The notes beneath the pieces are model-generated. The model ran no database searches, was not told the origin of the DNA, and saw nothing but the letters and a program-made list of their open reading frames with translations. 64,000 nucleotides of DNA, taken from contig JAFGMO010000081.1 of NCBI GenBank assembly GCA_016927475.1, forward strand, positions 1 to 64,000. Direction: 5' to 3'. Within the stretch, counting starts at the first letter, position 1; every line of letters begins with the position of its first letter. A program made the position numbers and the translations under genes. The DNA is from Candidatus Aminicenantota bacterium (GTDB lineage Bacteria > Acidobacteriota > Aminicenantia > Aminicenantales > Aminicenantaceae). Below, one piece after another: positions 8,381 to 17,217 of the stretch.

Positions 8381-9754
8381 ATGAAGAAACAAAGAACAAA
8401 ATCCTCCGGGATCAACCGAAGAGATTTTGTCAAATATTCCATTTCCGCAGCGTCTGGAACCGGATTAATCCAGGCAGGTAATGTTTTCGGTCAAAGCAGC
8501 AAAGAAAGAACAGAAACCAAGATCAAAGAACACAGGATTCTCGGCAGGACCGGCTTCGAGGTTTCTGATATCGGTCTTGGGGCTGGTAACCTCACCAACG
8601 CCAACATCCTGGAAGCCGCACTGGACATGGGTATCAACTATATCGACACTGCAGAACATTACGTCAGGGGCAATTCCGAACGAACCATCGGTCAGGTTCT
8701 TAGCAAACGTGACCGCAAAAAAATTTTTCTCACGACCAAGCTGAATCTTTTTATGGGAGGCGGCTCAAAAGAAAAACTCAGACAGCGTTTTGAACGGTGC
8801 CTGGAACGCCTTCAGACTAACTATGTCGACTGCTTGATGCTCCACATGGTGCCCACGGTGGAACAGCTGAAACACACACCCTATCACGACCTTATAAGAG
8901 AGCTCAAAACAGAGGGAAAAGTTCGGTTCTCGGGATTGTCTACTCACGGAAGGGACCATATCATGGCCGGCCCGGTCAAGGATGACATGGATAAGATCAT
9001 TTTGGCGGCAGCGGAAGACGGGCGTTTCGATGTCGTGCTTTTCACGTATAATTTTATCCAGAAAAACATGGGTGATAAAATCCTCAACGCCTGTGCCTCC
9101 CGAAAAATGGGAACGACTTTGATGAAAACCAATCCTGTAAAATTTTATCAGGAACTTCAGAATATGCTTGAACGCAATCAAGAACAGGGACGCAAAGTTG
9201 GGGAAACTTTCTTGAAAATTATGGAGGATTACAAAACCCTTATAGTCAGGGGGGACGCCTTTATCAAAAAGTACGGCCTGGAAAGTCCTGAACAGACGCG
9301 AGACGCCGCCATAAGGTTTTGCCTCGAAAACCCCAAGGTGCACTCCATCTGTCCAACCATCAACAGTTACGATGAGCTGAATGCTTTCGTTTCCCTTTCA
9401 GGAACAAGACTCGACCCAAAGGGAAAAGCCATGCTGTCGGATTTCAAGTCGGAATTAAGCCTTGGTTACTGCCGCCATGCCTGCGGCTTATGCGAAGGAA
9501 GCTGCCCCTATAACGTACCGGTGAACACGATCATGCGCTACCATCACTACTTCAGCTCCCAACACCGGGAAAAAGCTGCCATGGAAAAATACAGAGCGCT
9601 ATCGGGAAATACGGCGGAAGTTTGTTTTGCATGTAAAGAGGGTGCCTGTCAAAAAGTCTGTCCCTACGGGGTTCCCATTCAAGGACTGCTGATGGCGGCC
9701 CATAAAACATTAACTCTACAGGAAAGCTCTACAGCCTGTAGCCGGCTTGCTTGA
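8381..9754 (+). CDS. Tat-exported aldo/keto reductase with C-terminal Fe-S cluster domain
   Basis: A 457-residue protein. An RR leader (NRRDFVK at 12-18) precedes a short hydrophobic stretch, predicting Tat export with cofactors already inserted. The aldo/keto reductase barrel holds the tetrad Asp89, Tyr94, Lys120 and His155. The C-terminus has two ferredoxin-like cysteine sets: C364/C368/C371/C375 and C415/C418/C423/C427, each ending in CP. The fusion of an AKR with 4Fe-4S motifs suggests electrons can be exchanged with an Fe-S partner rather than only NADPH. The start is fixed by AAGGAGA 8 nt upstream. The gene runs 26 nt into the DnaC-like gene on the other strand. Physiological substrate unknown. 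Confidence 0.9.
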   Translation: MKKQRTKSSGINRRDFVKYSISAASGTGLIQAGNVFGQSSKERTETKIKEHRILGRTGFEVSDIGLGAGNLTNANILEAALDMGINYIDTAEHYVRGNSERTIGQVLSKRDRKKIFLTTKLNLFMGGGSKEKLRQRFERCLERLQTNYVDCLMLHMVPTVEQLKHTPYHDLIRELKTEGKVRFSGLSTHGRDHIMAGPVKDDMDKIILAAAEDGRFDVVLFTYNFIQKNMGDKILNACASRKMGTTLMKTNPVKFYQELQNMLERNQEQGRKVGETFLKIMEDYKTLIVRGDAFIKKYGLESPEQTRDAAIRFCLENPKVHSICPTINSYDELNAFVSLSGTRLDPKGKAMLSDFKSELSLGYCRHACGLCEGSCPYNVPVNTIMRYHHYFSSQHREKAAMEKYRALSGNTAEVCFACKEGACQKVCPYGVPIQGLLMAAHKTLTLQESSTACSRLA

Positions 9755-10475
9755 CCTTACGCCGGTAGTCCTCCCCTTCCAGGGAGACGACTTTGCACAT
9801 CTCGAATAAACGGGAACGCAGCCTGATTCCGATTCTGTCCACAAGTGAAGGTTCTTCTTTACGGAAATGGTCAAACTTTTTATCCTCTTCTTCCTCCCCC
9901 CGGTCGATATAATTAGATGTAAAAATTGTCAGCTTCTTGTTATTGTAGCGGTTGTTGATGATATAAAAGACCGTTTCCTCCACCCAGTCCGAAGTGCGCT
10001 TGGCTCCCAGTTCGTCCAAAACCAGGACCTGGCTCTGGAATATGGGATTGAGAAGTTCGGCTTCGGTTTTGGCGGTTTCCGCTCCGTAGGTTTGCTGAAT
10101 ATCCCTGATTAAGGTCCTGAAATCATAAAAATAACAGGGAACGTTTTTCCCCCGAATGAGCTCATGGATTATGGCAACGGCAAGATGGGTTTTTCCGACA
10201 CCGCAAGGCCCCAAGAATAATATACCCCATTTGAGAACGGGAAAGTCATGAACCCATTTTTTGGAGAGCTTCATCGCAACCTTGTGGGAATCGTTGTGAA
10301 TCTCGAAATTTTCAAGCGTACACTCACGGTAGCGAGGAGGTATGTTCGCCCCTTCAAGAAGCGCCTGAGCCCTCCCCGTCTTGAAACAATCACAGCGCCG
10401 GGCAACCGTATGTTCCTTTTCTTTGACAAGAACCCATCCAGTTCCCTGACATTTCGAACAGACTTTTTCTTCCAT
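9729..10475 (-). CDS. DnaC/DnaI-like ATP-binding helicase loader
   Basis: A 248-residue AAA+ ATPase of the DnaC/IstB group. A zinc-binding set (Cys7, Cys10, Cys29, Cys31 counted from an alternative TTG one codon earlier) precedes Walker A GPCGVGKTH, Walker B VLVLDELGA and a TSNY sensor-like element. Such proteins load the replicative helicase or assist transposases; there is no transposase nearby, so helicase loading is more likely. The ATG at 10475 overlaps the TGA of the sigma gene (TGATG), which points to coupled translation. It is the last gene of the dnaK operon, so it may be expressed with the heat-shock genes. Confidence 0.85.
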   Translation of the reverse strand: MEEKVCSKCQGTGWVLVKEKEHTVARRCDCFKTGRAQALLEGANIPPRYRECTLENFEIHNDSHKVAMKLSKKWVHDFPVLKWGILFLGPCGVGKTHLAVAIIHELIRGKNVPCYFYDFRTLIRDIQQTYGAETAKTEAELLNPIFQSQVLVLDELGAKRTSDWVEETVFYIINNRYNNKKLTIFTSNYIDRGEEEEDKKFDHFRKEEPSLVDRIGIRLRSRLFEMCKVVSLEGEDYRRKVKQAGYRL

Positions 10476-11323
10476 CAATTCAGATACCCTCTCAATTTCT
10501 GCATTTTCTGCGACCTGGCCAGCTTGCGCATGGCCTTTTGTTCAATCTGACGTATTCGCTCCCGCGTGAGATGTAGTTTATCGCCTATTTCCTGGAGAGT
10601 TTGTGGATCATCGTCAATCAATCCAAATCTCATCTTCAGAATATGCGCCTCTTTTTCATCCAGTTCCTCCAATATCTCCCGGATCTGACTGATAATGGAG
10701 TTCTTGATGATGGAGTATTCAACAGAAGGAGCCATTTTATCTTCCACCTTTTCTTCAAAGGCCCGCTCATTATCATAATTTTTCTCACTAAGCGATATGT
10801 TACGCTCATCTAAAAGCTCCAGAGCTTCAATCTCCTCGGGAGTAATCCCCATTTCAGCAGCAATCTCCTCCCGGTGGGGATTTCTTCCCAGTTTAGGCTT
10901 TAAAAGAGCTGTTTTGCGTTTCATTTCTGATATCTGGTCTGATAGCTTCTGGGGAATATGATAGATCCGTGAGTAATGAGACAGGGCATGAATAATGGCC
11001 TGACGAATCCACCAGACGGCATAGGAAATAAATTTCACATTTCTTTCGGGATCGAACCGTTTGGCTGCTTCGATCAATCCGATGTTTCCCTCATGAATAA
11101 GATCCATAAAACTGATTCCCATTCCCTTGTATCTTTTTACATAGGAAACGACAAATTTCAGGTTGGCCTCGATCATTTTTTTGAGGGCTTCCTTATCCCC
11201 TTCACGAATACGCTTCCCAAGTTTTTTCTCCTGATCGGGTGTCAGGGTTGGAAATTGAGCAATCTGTTTAAGATAGAGCTTAAGGTCTTTTGATTCGAGA
11301 TAATCTTCGTATTCGCCCTTCAT
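10475..11323 (-). CDS. RNA polymerase sigma factor, RpoD/SigA family (group 2-like)
   Basis: A 282-residue sigma-70 protein. Region 1.2 (DLKLYLKQIAQFP), region 2 with YAVWWIRQAI, region 3 and region 4 ending with LTRERIRQIEQKAM are all present, but the long acidic N-terminus of the principal sigma is absent, so it looks like a group 2/alternative factor. It starts with ATGA overlapping the hspR stop. It lies inside dnaK-dnaJ-hspR-sigma-loader, so HspR may control its level. It could be the organism's stress sigma or a short housekeeping factor; the sequence cannot separate these. Confidence 0.9.
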   Translation of the reverse strand: MKGEYEDYLESKDLKLYLKQIAQFPTLTPDQEKKLGKRIREGDKEALKKMIEANLKFVVSYVKRYKGMGISFMDLIHEGNIGLIEAAKRFDPERNVKFISYAVWWIRQAIIHALSHYSRIYHIPQKLSDQISEMKRKTALLKPKLGRNPHREEIAAEMGITPEEIEALELLDERNISLSEKNYDNERAFEEKVEDKMAPSVEYSIIKNSIISQIREILEELDEKEAHILKMRFGLIDDDPQTLQEIGDKLHLTRERIRQIEQKAMRKLARSQKMQKLRGYLN

Positions 11324-11739
11324 TCCTTTTTGTCGGCTTTTTTATCTTCCTCTGAATTTAATCTTACCATTTTTCCCGGCATGATGTGAATAAGGCTTTT
11401 GCTCTTGATATCGAATTCCGTCTCACGCCCCTCAAAAAATTCCTGTCTTATATAGTCAAGGAATTCATTCACTTCCTGTTCCACTTTTTCGATCTTTTCC
11501 CTCATATTAAGAACAACTTCCACTCCGGCCAGATTCACTCCCAGGTCGCGGACTAGATTAAGGATAAGCTCCAGGCGCTCCAGGTCTTTTCGTGTGTACA
11601 TTCTCGTATTACCCTCGCTGCGGGAAGGTTTGAGCAGCCCCTCCCTTTCGTAAAGCCTGAGTGTTTGGGGGTGAATATTGTACATGCGGGCGACACTGCT
11701 GATGTGGTAATAATCCTTAGGACTCCCTCCGTTTTTCAT
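11320..11739 (-). CDS. hspR: HspR-type MerR-family heat-shock repressor
   Basis: A 139-residue MerR-family regulator. The helix-turn-helix carries the HspR hallmark around residues 14-45 (SVARMYNIHPQTLRLYERE) and the RxYTxxDLERL wing, followed by a coiled-coil-like dimerisation segment. It starts 1 nt after the dnaJ stop, the usual HspR position in dnaK operons. HspR binds inverted repeats called HAIR, with DnaK as co-repressor. A HAIR-like site lies over the -35 box of the dnaK promoter (15108-15128), so autoregulation of this operon is expected. Confidence 0.93.
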   Translation of the reverse strand: MKNGGSPKDYYHISSVARMYNIHPQTLRLYEREGLLKPSRSEGNTRMYTRKDLERLELILNLVRDLGVNLAGVEVVLNMREKIEKVEQEVNEFLDYIRQEFFEGRETEFDIKSKSLIHIMPGKMVRLNSEEDKKADKKE

Positions 11740-11740
11740 T

Positions 11741-12865
11741 TTAGATCACTCCCAGTTTTTCTCTCGGATTCTGACCTGCAACCTGTTCCAGTTCCCGCAT
11801 CAGCTCCCGGATACGTTCGTTATCAAACGGCGGCGGAACAAGATAAACCTCTACAAATTGATCTCCCTTGATTTTTTTACCAGGGACAGGCGAACCTTTC
11901 CCCCTGATCCGGAATTTTTGTCCTGATTTGGTATTAGGCGGAATTTTTATCGTAGTTTTTCCGTAAAGAGTCGGCACATCGATTTTGGCCCCCAAGGTGG
12001 CCTCAGGAACGGTGATAGGAACTTTAACATAAATATTGTCTCCTTCCCGTTTGAAAAAAGGGTGACTGTCGACCTCGATGATTATGTACAGGTCTCCTAA
12101 TGATCCACCAGCCGAACCGGCGTTTCCTTTTCCCGCAATGCGGACCTTGGATCCCGTTTTAACACCGGCCGGAATGCGAACATTAATCGTCTCGGTCTTT
12201 TGAAGCATTCCCTGTCCGCCACAAGCGGGGCAGGCTTCGCCCTTCAACCTCCCGCTCCCGCCACAGCCAGGACAGGGCGATGAAAATTTCATAAATCCTC
12301 TTTGAATATTCTGCCGTCCTGTTCCCCCGCAATGGGGACATACCTTGTCACCGCCTTTTTGTGTCGTTCCTTTTCCGCCGCATGAAGGACAGGGAACCAT
12401 CCTGGTCAGCTTGATCCTTGTTTGGACTCCGTTGATAGCGTCATTGAAGCCGATTTTCATCCTGTAGTTAAGGTCTTCCCCCCGATGAGGACGGCTGTAA
12501 ACACCGGTCGACTGTCTGGCACTCCCTCCGAAGATGTTTTCAAAAAAATCACGAAAGGACGATGTCCCGAAATCGGAAAAGTTGAATCCCTCAAATCCGC
12601 CCGAAGAATAGGCTTGTCCACCGCCTGCCCCACTGAAAGGAGGCCGGTCACCGACAAAACCGAACTGATCATACTGGGTGCGCTTTTTTGTATCGCTTAA
12701 AACGGAATAGGCTTCTTGAATCTCCTTGAACTTACTTTCTGCAGATTTGTCACCAGGATTCAGGTCAGGATGGTACTTCCGGGCGAGCTTACGGTAAGCT
12801 TTCTTGATCTCCACCGTTGAAGCTTTGCGGTCTACTCCCAGCGTTTCATAATAATCTTTTGCCAT
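11741..12865 (-). CDS. dnaJ: Chaperone DnaJ
   Basis: A 374-residue type I J-protein. The J domain has the HPD motif ([10 protein letters not shown]), then a Gly/Phe-rich linker. Four zinc-finger repeats follow ([32 protein letters not shown]), then the C-terminal substrate-binding domain. It stimulates the ATPase of DnaK and delivers unfolded clients. It lies 132 nt downstream of dnaK and 1 nt upstream of hspR. The dnaK-dnaJ gap is unusually structured (see 12891). No grpE is visible next to them. Confidence 0.97.
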   Translation of the reverse strand: MAKDYYETLGVDRKASTVEIKKAYRKLARKYHPDLNPGDKSAESKFKEIQEAYSVLSDTKKRTQYDQFGFVGDRPPFSGAGGGQAYSSGGFEGFNFSDFGTSSFRDFFENIFGGSARQSTGVYSRPHRGEDLNYRMKIGFNDAINGVQTRIKLTRMVPCPSCGGKGTTQKGGDKVCPHCGGTGRQNIQRGFMKFSSPCPGCGGSGRLKGEACPACGGQGMLQKTETINVRIPAGVKTGSKVRIAGKGNAGSAGGSLGDLYIIIEVDSHPFFKREGDNIYVKVPITVPEATLGAKIDVPTLYGKTTIKIPPNTKSGQKFRIRGKGSPVPGKKIKGDQFVEVYLVPPPFDNERIRELMRELEQVAGQNPREKLGVI

Positions 12866-12890
12866 CCCAATATCTTCCCCTTCCTGGGAT

Positions 12891-12972
12891 TGGGACGGTC
12901 TTGCTTTTTCCTTGAAATATTTGAATCCGATAGAGACTGTCTTTCAAATACCAAGGTGAAGGGCCCGTCCCA
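12891..12972 (-). promoter_or_regulatory. Structured dnaK-dnaJ intergenic RNA
   Basis: Three nested complementary arms can form. The outer one is TGGGACGG (12891-12898) with CCGTCCCA (12965-12972). Inside are CCTTG (12910-12914) with CAAGG (12952-12956), then TATTTGAA (12918-12925) with TTCAAATA (12943-12950). The fold occupies most of the gap between dnaK and dnaJ. It could be a processing, stability or attenuation element; no terminator-like T run follows on the minus strand. Confidence 0.45.
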
Positions 12973-12997
12973 GCCGTCTCAAACAACCTATAAATAA

Positions 12998-14938
12998 TTA
13001 TTTTTTCTTCTTGTCTTCTTCATCGACGACTTCAGCGTCAATCACTTCTTCATCATCAGAAGCCTGTTCCGATTGCTGCTGCGCATCTGTTCCGCCGCCT
13101 GCCTGCTGTCCCGCCTGCTGCTGTGCGGCCTGTTGCTGCGCAGCCTGCTGGTACATCATCTCGGATATTTTATGAGAAGCTTGCGATAATGTCTCCATCG
13201 CCTTCTTGATTTTTTCAACGTCTTCGGTTTCAATTGCTTTTTTGGTGTTTTCAATTTCTTTCTGAATATTATTCGCATCAGCTTCAGGGATTTTATCCTT
13301 GTTTTCCCGCATCAATTTTTCAAGGTTATACACCATTTGATCCGCCTGATTTTTTGCATCGATCAGCTCTCTGCGCTTTTTGTCTTCTTCGGCATGTGAC
13401 TCGGCATCCTTGACCATATTATCGATTTCATTATCATCCAAGCCGCTGTGTCCGGTAATCGTGATGGCTTGTTGTTTTCCCGTCCCCAAGTCTTTAGCCG
13501 AAACGTGAAGGATACCGTTGGCATCGATATCAAATGTCACTTCGATCTTGGGTATGCCTCTCGGAGCCGGTGGAATACCGTCAAGGTGAAACCTTCCCAA
13601 TGTCCTGTTATTGGCTGCCATTTCACGTTCACCCTGAAGGACATGGACTTCCACACTGGGCTGATTGTCTGAGGCCGTAGAAAAAATCTCTGTTTTTTTC
13701 GTAGGAATGGTCGTATTCCGGGCAATCATTTTGGTGAATACGCCGCCCAAGGTTTCAATACCTAATGTCAACGGCGTAACATCCAGGAGAAGGACGTCTT
13801 TGACGTCACCCGACAGAACGGCACCCTGAATGGCGGCACCCGCTGCGACGACCTCATCAGGATTAACCCCTTTATGGGGATCTTTACCAAAAAGGTTCTT
13901 AACGACTTCCTGGACTTTGGGAATCCTTGTGGAACCCCCTACCAGGATGACTTCATTGATATCTCCGGCCTTAAATCCCGCATCCGAAAGGGCCTGTTTA
14001 CAAGGTTCGACGGTTTTTTGAATGATATTATCCATAAGCTGTTCAAGCTTGGACCGACTCAATTTCATCAACAAATGTTTGGGACCGGAAGAATCGGCCG
14101 TGATAAACGGAAGGTTGACTTCCGTCTCCATCGTCGATGAAAGCTCCATCTTTGCCTTTTCCGCAGCTTCTTTCAACCGCTGTAAAGCCATTTTATCTTT
14201 TGACAGGTCGATTCCTGATTCTTTCTTGAACTCTTTTACCAGCCAATCCTGCACTTTCTGGTCGATATCATCTCCGCCCAAGTGAGTGTCACCGTTGGTC
14301 GACTTGACCTCGACAATACCTTCTCCGACTTCAAGGATTGAAATATCAAATGTTCCTCCTCCAAAGTCATAAACGGCTATCGTCTGGTCTTTTTTCTTGT
14401 CCATTCCGTATGCTAAGGCCGCGGCTGTCGGTTCATTGATAATCCGGACAACTTCCAATCCTGCAATTTTACCCGCATCTTTGGTGGCTTTTCTCTGACT
14501 GTCATTGAAATAAGCCGGCACGGTTATAACCGCTTTTTCGACTTTTTCACCCAGATAATCTTCTGCCGCTTTTTTCAACTTCTGCAAAATAATGGCAGAA
14601 ATCTCGGGAGGAGCGTATTCTTTCCCAAATGCTTCGATCCTAACATCACCGTTGGTAGCTTCTACCACTTTGAACGGGACTTGTTTAATCTCTTCAGGAA
14701 CTTCCTTGTATCTTCTTCCCATAAACCGCTTAATCGAATAGACCGTGTTCTCAGGGTTGGTTATTCTCTGTCTCTTGGCAACCTGCCCAACAAGCCTTTC
14801 TCCTTTTTCATTGTAAGCAACAACTGAAGGAGTCGTCCGTCCACCTTCTTCGTTAGGAATAATAACGGGCTTTTCGCCCTCTGTGACGGCAACAACGGAA
14901 TTTGTTGTTCCCAAGTCGATTCCAATTATTTTCGCCAT
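12998..14938 (-). CDS. dnaK: Chaperone DnaK (Hsp70)
   Basis: A 646-residue Hsp70. The N-terminal ATPase opens with [13 protein letters not shown] and contains the phosphate motifs [13 protein letters not shown] and [13 protein letters not shown] substrate-binding domain, a lid, and a Gln/Ala-rich linker lead to an acidic tail ending [13 protein letters not shown] plus lysines. It is the first gene of the operon dnaK-dnaJ-hspR-sigma-loader. The promoter and HspR-like site are at 15099-15128, leaving a leader of ~155 nt that contains a decayed copy of the dispersed repeat. Confidence 0.98.
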   Translation of the reverse strand: MAKIIGIDLGTTNSVVAVTEGEKPVIIPNEEGGRTTPSVVAYNEKGERLVGQVAKRQRITNPENTVYSIKRFMGRRYKEVPEEIKQVPFKVVEATNGDVRIEAFGKEYAPPEISAIILQKLKKAAEDYLGEKVEKAVITVPAYFNDSQRKATKDAGKIAGLEVVRIINEPTAAALAYGMDKKKDQTIAVYDFGGGTFDISILEVGEGIVEVKSTNGDTHLGGDDIDQKVQDWLVKEFKKESGIDLSKDKMALQRLKEAAEKAKMELSSTMETEVNLPFITADSSGPKHLLMKLSRSKLEQLMDNIIQKTVEPCKQALSDAGFKAGDINEVILVGGSTRIPKVQEVVKNLFGKDPHKGVNPDEVVAAGAAIQGAVLSGDVKDVLLLDVTPLTLGIETLGGVFTKMIARNTTIPTKKTEIFSTASDNQPSVEVHVLQGEREMAANNRTLGRFHLDGIPPAPRGIPKIEVTFDIDANGILHVSAKDLGTGKQQAITITGHSGLDDNEIDNMVKDAESHAEEDKKRRELIDAKNQADQMVYNLEKLMRENKDKIPEADANNIQKEIENTKKAIETEDVEKIKKAMETLSQASHKISEMMYQQAAQQQAAQQQAGQQAGGGTDAQQQSEQASDDEEVIDAEVVDEEDKKKK

Positions 14939-14965
14939 GTAAGTTTCTCCTTTACTAACCTGAAT

Positions 14966-15080
14966 TATTCAGGCGATCCTTTCTTATCGCATCTGCTTCG
15001 TTGCGGTGCATTCGCAGTGAACCAGCACAGCTTCACACACTGACACCTCACATATGCAGAAACCTTGGTTCATGAATAAC
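14966..15080 (-). repeat. Dispersed intergenic repeat, partial copy R4 in the dnaK leader
   Basis: It aligns with the hairpin half of copy R3 (18790-18897), with shared stretches such as ATCTGCTTCGTTGC and GAACCAGCACAGCTTC. It ends in TTCATGAATAAC and the A+T-rich half is missing. The stem arms are CGGTGCAT (15004-15011) and ACACACTG (15035-15042), a third sequence version that still pairs at 6 of 8 positions counting one G-T. Its place between the dnaK promoter and start codon means it is transcribed as leader RNA. Confidence 0.7.
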
Positions 15081-15098
15081 ACACATGAACATGTTTTT

Positions 15099-15128
15099 AA
15101 TATAAAATATGAGTGTTATTTTGTCAAG
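15099..15128 (-). promoter_or_regulatory. dnaK promoter with overlapping HAIR-like HspR operator
   Basis: Reading the minus strand, TTGACA (plus 15122-15127) is followed after exactly 17 nt by TATATT (plus 15099-15104), a near-consensus housekeeping promoter. Superimposed on the -35 box is CTTGACA-N7-ACTCATA (15108-15128), which matches the HspR inverted repeat CTTGAGT-N7-ACTCAAG at 10 of 14 positions with the right spacing. An hspR gene in the same operon supports repression by occlusion of the -35 region. Confidence 0.7.
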
Positions 15129-15239
15129 TTATTTGATAATAAATAATGAAATGTTTTTTTTATAGCTGAAGGCTGCAGTATTAGTATTTTTTGTTTTTTA
15201 AAGGTTTGATTTCAAAAAGAATACTTCAACATTTATTGT

Positions 15240-16319
15240 TTATCTATGCAAAAAACAACGTTCGCTTGACTCTTCCCCTTTTTTCCTGGTGATAATCATG
15301 GCTAAACCCAGTTCATCGGCTCTGTCGATAACTTCCTTATCCCTTATGGAACCCAGCGGATAGATAATTGCCGTAATGCCGTTTTTCGCAGCCAGCTCGA
15401 CCACGTCCGGAAAAGGCATGAAAGCGTCAGAAGCTAAAATACATCCTTCAGATCCATATCCACGCCGTGAAAACTTTATCGCGTCCTCGGCTGAATCGAT
15501 GCGGCTTCTCTGACCGGAACCTATACCATGCACCTTGTCTTTCTTACCTATAATAACGGCATTGGAACGGGTAAAACAGGCAACATTCCAGTTGAATATA
15601 GCGGCTTCAATTTCTTCCCTTGAAGCCGCTCGTTTTGAAACAATGTCAACCTGTTCAGGTGACGTGATCTTTGAATTAAACCTTTTCTGAATAAGAATCC
15701 CCCCCGCTAATCGCTTAAACTCCATACCACTATCTTTTGTGGGATTATCAAGACCGGAGGTCATTTTCACCACCCTGAGGGGTTTTCTCGTTTGTAGAAT
15801 TTCTCGGGCTTCCCTTTCCACCCCGGGGGCATAAACGACCTCGATGTTCCTTCTGCTTTCTACGATTTTTTCCGCTACCGGAACATTTATTTCGTAATTA
15901 AAGACATCCACGCTTCCGAAATTAGATAAAGGGTCACAGTTCCAGGCTTTCTCGAATACTTCCTCGGGATTATCGCCCATAGCTACGCCGCTGGGCATTT
16001 CATGTTTTACAAGAACACATATTTTTTTCCCGGGGTAAACATCAGAGAGTTTTTTCACCAACCTCTGCCCCAAATCCATATCGGCCACATTGATATATCC
16101 CAGCCCTTTTGTTCCCTCTTGAATTACTTCAAGGTTGGCCATGTTTGGTCCCGAGGCGCCTTTTTCCTGGTAAAAAGCTGCCGGATATCCCGGATTTTCT
16201 CCATAGCGCATGGACTGTTTTTTTATAAAAACCATTTCTCCGAATGTTATTTTTCCAGGAAATGCTTCTTCGACTTTTTTTCTGTACTGAATCCTTGATT
16301 CTTTTCCCCATTTCTCCAT
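15240..16319 (-). CDS. purH: AICAR transformylase, free-standing PurH C-terminal domain
   Basis: A 359-residue protein matching only the formyltransferase half of bifunctional PurH, which transfers a formyl group to AICAR in the penultimate step of IMP synthesis. Visible motifs are MRYGENP (37-43), the catalytic Lys105-His106 in KHEMPSG (usual form KHxNPCG), a GIGSGQRSRIDSA stretch and ASDAFMPFPD. The N-terminal MGS-like IMP cyclohydrolase half of bifunctional PurH is absent. Its upstream neighbour 1 nt away is a PurO-like cyclohydrolase that would supply the missing activity. The N-to-M and C-to-S changes in the KH motif region are notable. AGAGAGG precedes the ATG. Confidence 0.88.
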   Translation of the reverse strand: MEKWGKESRIQYRKKVEEAFPGKITFGEMVFIKKQSMRYGENPGYPAAFYQEKGASGPNMANLEVIQEGTKGLGYINVADMDLGQRLVKKLSDVYPGKKICVLVKHEMPSGVAMGDNPEEVFEKAWNCDPLSNFGSVDVFNYEINVPVAEKIVESRRNIEVVYAPGVEREAREILQTRKPLRVVKMTSGLDNPTKDSGMEFKRLAGGILIQKRFNSKITSPEQVDIVSKRAASREEIEAAIFNWNVACFTRSNAVIIGKKDKVHGIGSGQRSRIDSAEDAIKFSRRGYGSEGCILASDAFMPFPDVVELAAKNGITAIIYPLGSIRDKEVIDRADELGLAMIITRKKGEESSERCFLHR

Positions 16320-16320
16320 A

Positions 16321-17055
16321 TCAGCCTCTCTTTTTTTGGCGATTGATAATGCAAATATTATCGCCCGTAATATCGTTCCAAGGCAATATAGCTACGGCAA
16401 CGGCTACCCTAAAATCATTCTCTCCGCGTTTCGGTTCCAGTGCTGAATAGACGCTTTCGGCCGTCTCCTTAGCCCCGTTTGTTTGCAATCGGACCAACAA
16501 GGGTTCCCCTGAAAACGAAGGAAGAGGATCCCTGTTTTCCCCCTGGTAAGTCGCAATCAATTTCCCCTCACCAGCCTGAAGTGGAAAATCGAAATAAAAC
16601 TTTTCTGCTGCTTGTGATACACCTTTTTTTATAATCCCTACAGCATAAGAGCCTGAAGGAAGAACGCATCCACTGATCCTGGGGGTAAAGTTCGGTTCAT
16701 CAGGCTCATAGTCCCATTTTTTATGGGCTTCAACAAGTACATCAACCGCGGTTTTTTTTGTTTTCATAGCTTCATGGACATCGACCGTCTGCTTTCCGTT
16801 AGAGACGGCTATGCCTTTTCCGAAAAGAACTGGCGGATAAATGAGAAGATTCCTGTTTCCTTTTTTCAAATTTTCCTCATCAGATGGCACTACACGGATC
16901 CCCTTCTCTTCTCTCTCCATCATACGGGCTTGGCTTGACGGGGACCTGCCTGTAATTACATAGATTACCGCTGTCTTGTTCTCTTGTTCTCTGCCGATAA
17001 TAATGACCCTACCGGGGTAGGTCATACCAGCAAGGGCCTCAAGATTTTTATCCAT
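16321..17055 (-). CDS. IMP cyclohydrolase-like protein (PurO type)
   Basis: About 244 residues. It resembles the archaeal-type IMP cyclohydrolase family (PurO), with an N-terminal YPGRVIIIGR strand, a YVITGRSPSSQ segment and a later TPRISG motif. It would close the ring of FAICAR to IMP, the step missing from the adjoining AICAR transformylase. I place the start at 17055, where GAGG precedes the ATG by 7 nt, rather than at 17106. Adjacency and the absence of a PurH N-domain support the assignment. Family assignment rests on motif memory and is somewhat less certain than its neighbour's. Confidence 0.75.
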   Translation of the reverse strand: MDKNLEALAGMTYPGRVIIIGREQENKTAVIYVITGRSPSSQARMMEREEKGIRVVPSDEENLKKGNRNLLIYPPVLFGKGIAVSNGKQTVDVHEAMKTKKTAVDVLVEAHKKWDYEPDEPNFTPRISGCVLPSGSYAVGIIKKGVSQAAEKFYFDFPLQAGEGKLIATYQGENRDPLPSFSGEPLLVRLQTNGAKETAESVYSALEPKRGENDFRVAVAVAILPWNDITGDNICIINRQKKRG

Positions 17056-17217
17056 GGGATCTACCTCAACTCGTACGTTCTGTTTATGTGCTTGGAAAAA
17101 TATCACAGGGGATTCTTCAAGTCAAAGCTTTATCTTATGGACCTGGAGCGGCCTTGTTTTATGGCAATATTTCCGCTATTATTTCTTTTTCAGCCTGCTA
17201 TATGGAGTTTCATCAGC

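Noticed and set aside
8765..9343. A 192-codon open frame on the minus strand opposite the aldo/keto reductase
   Set aside because: Fully antisense to a gene with intact catalytic residues; no ribosome site or family signal.
16984..17217. N-terminal extension of the LOG-family protein
   Set aside because: It overlaps the PurO-like gene on the other strand and has no family resemblance; the ATG at 17218 has a ribosome site.
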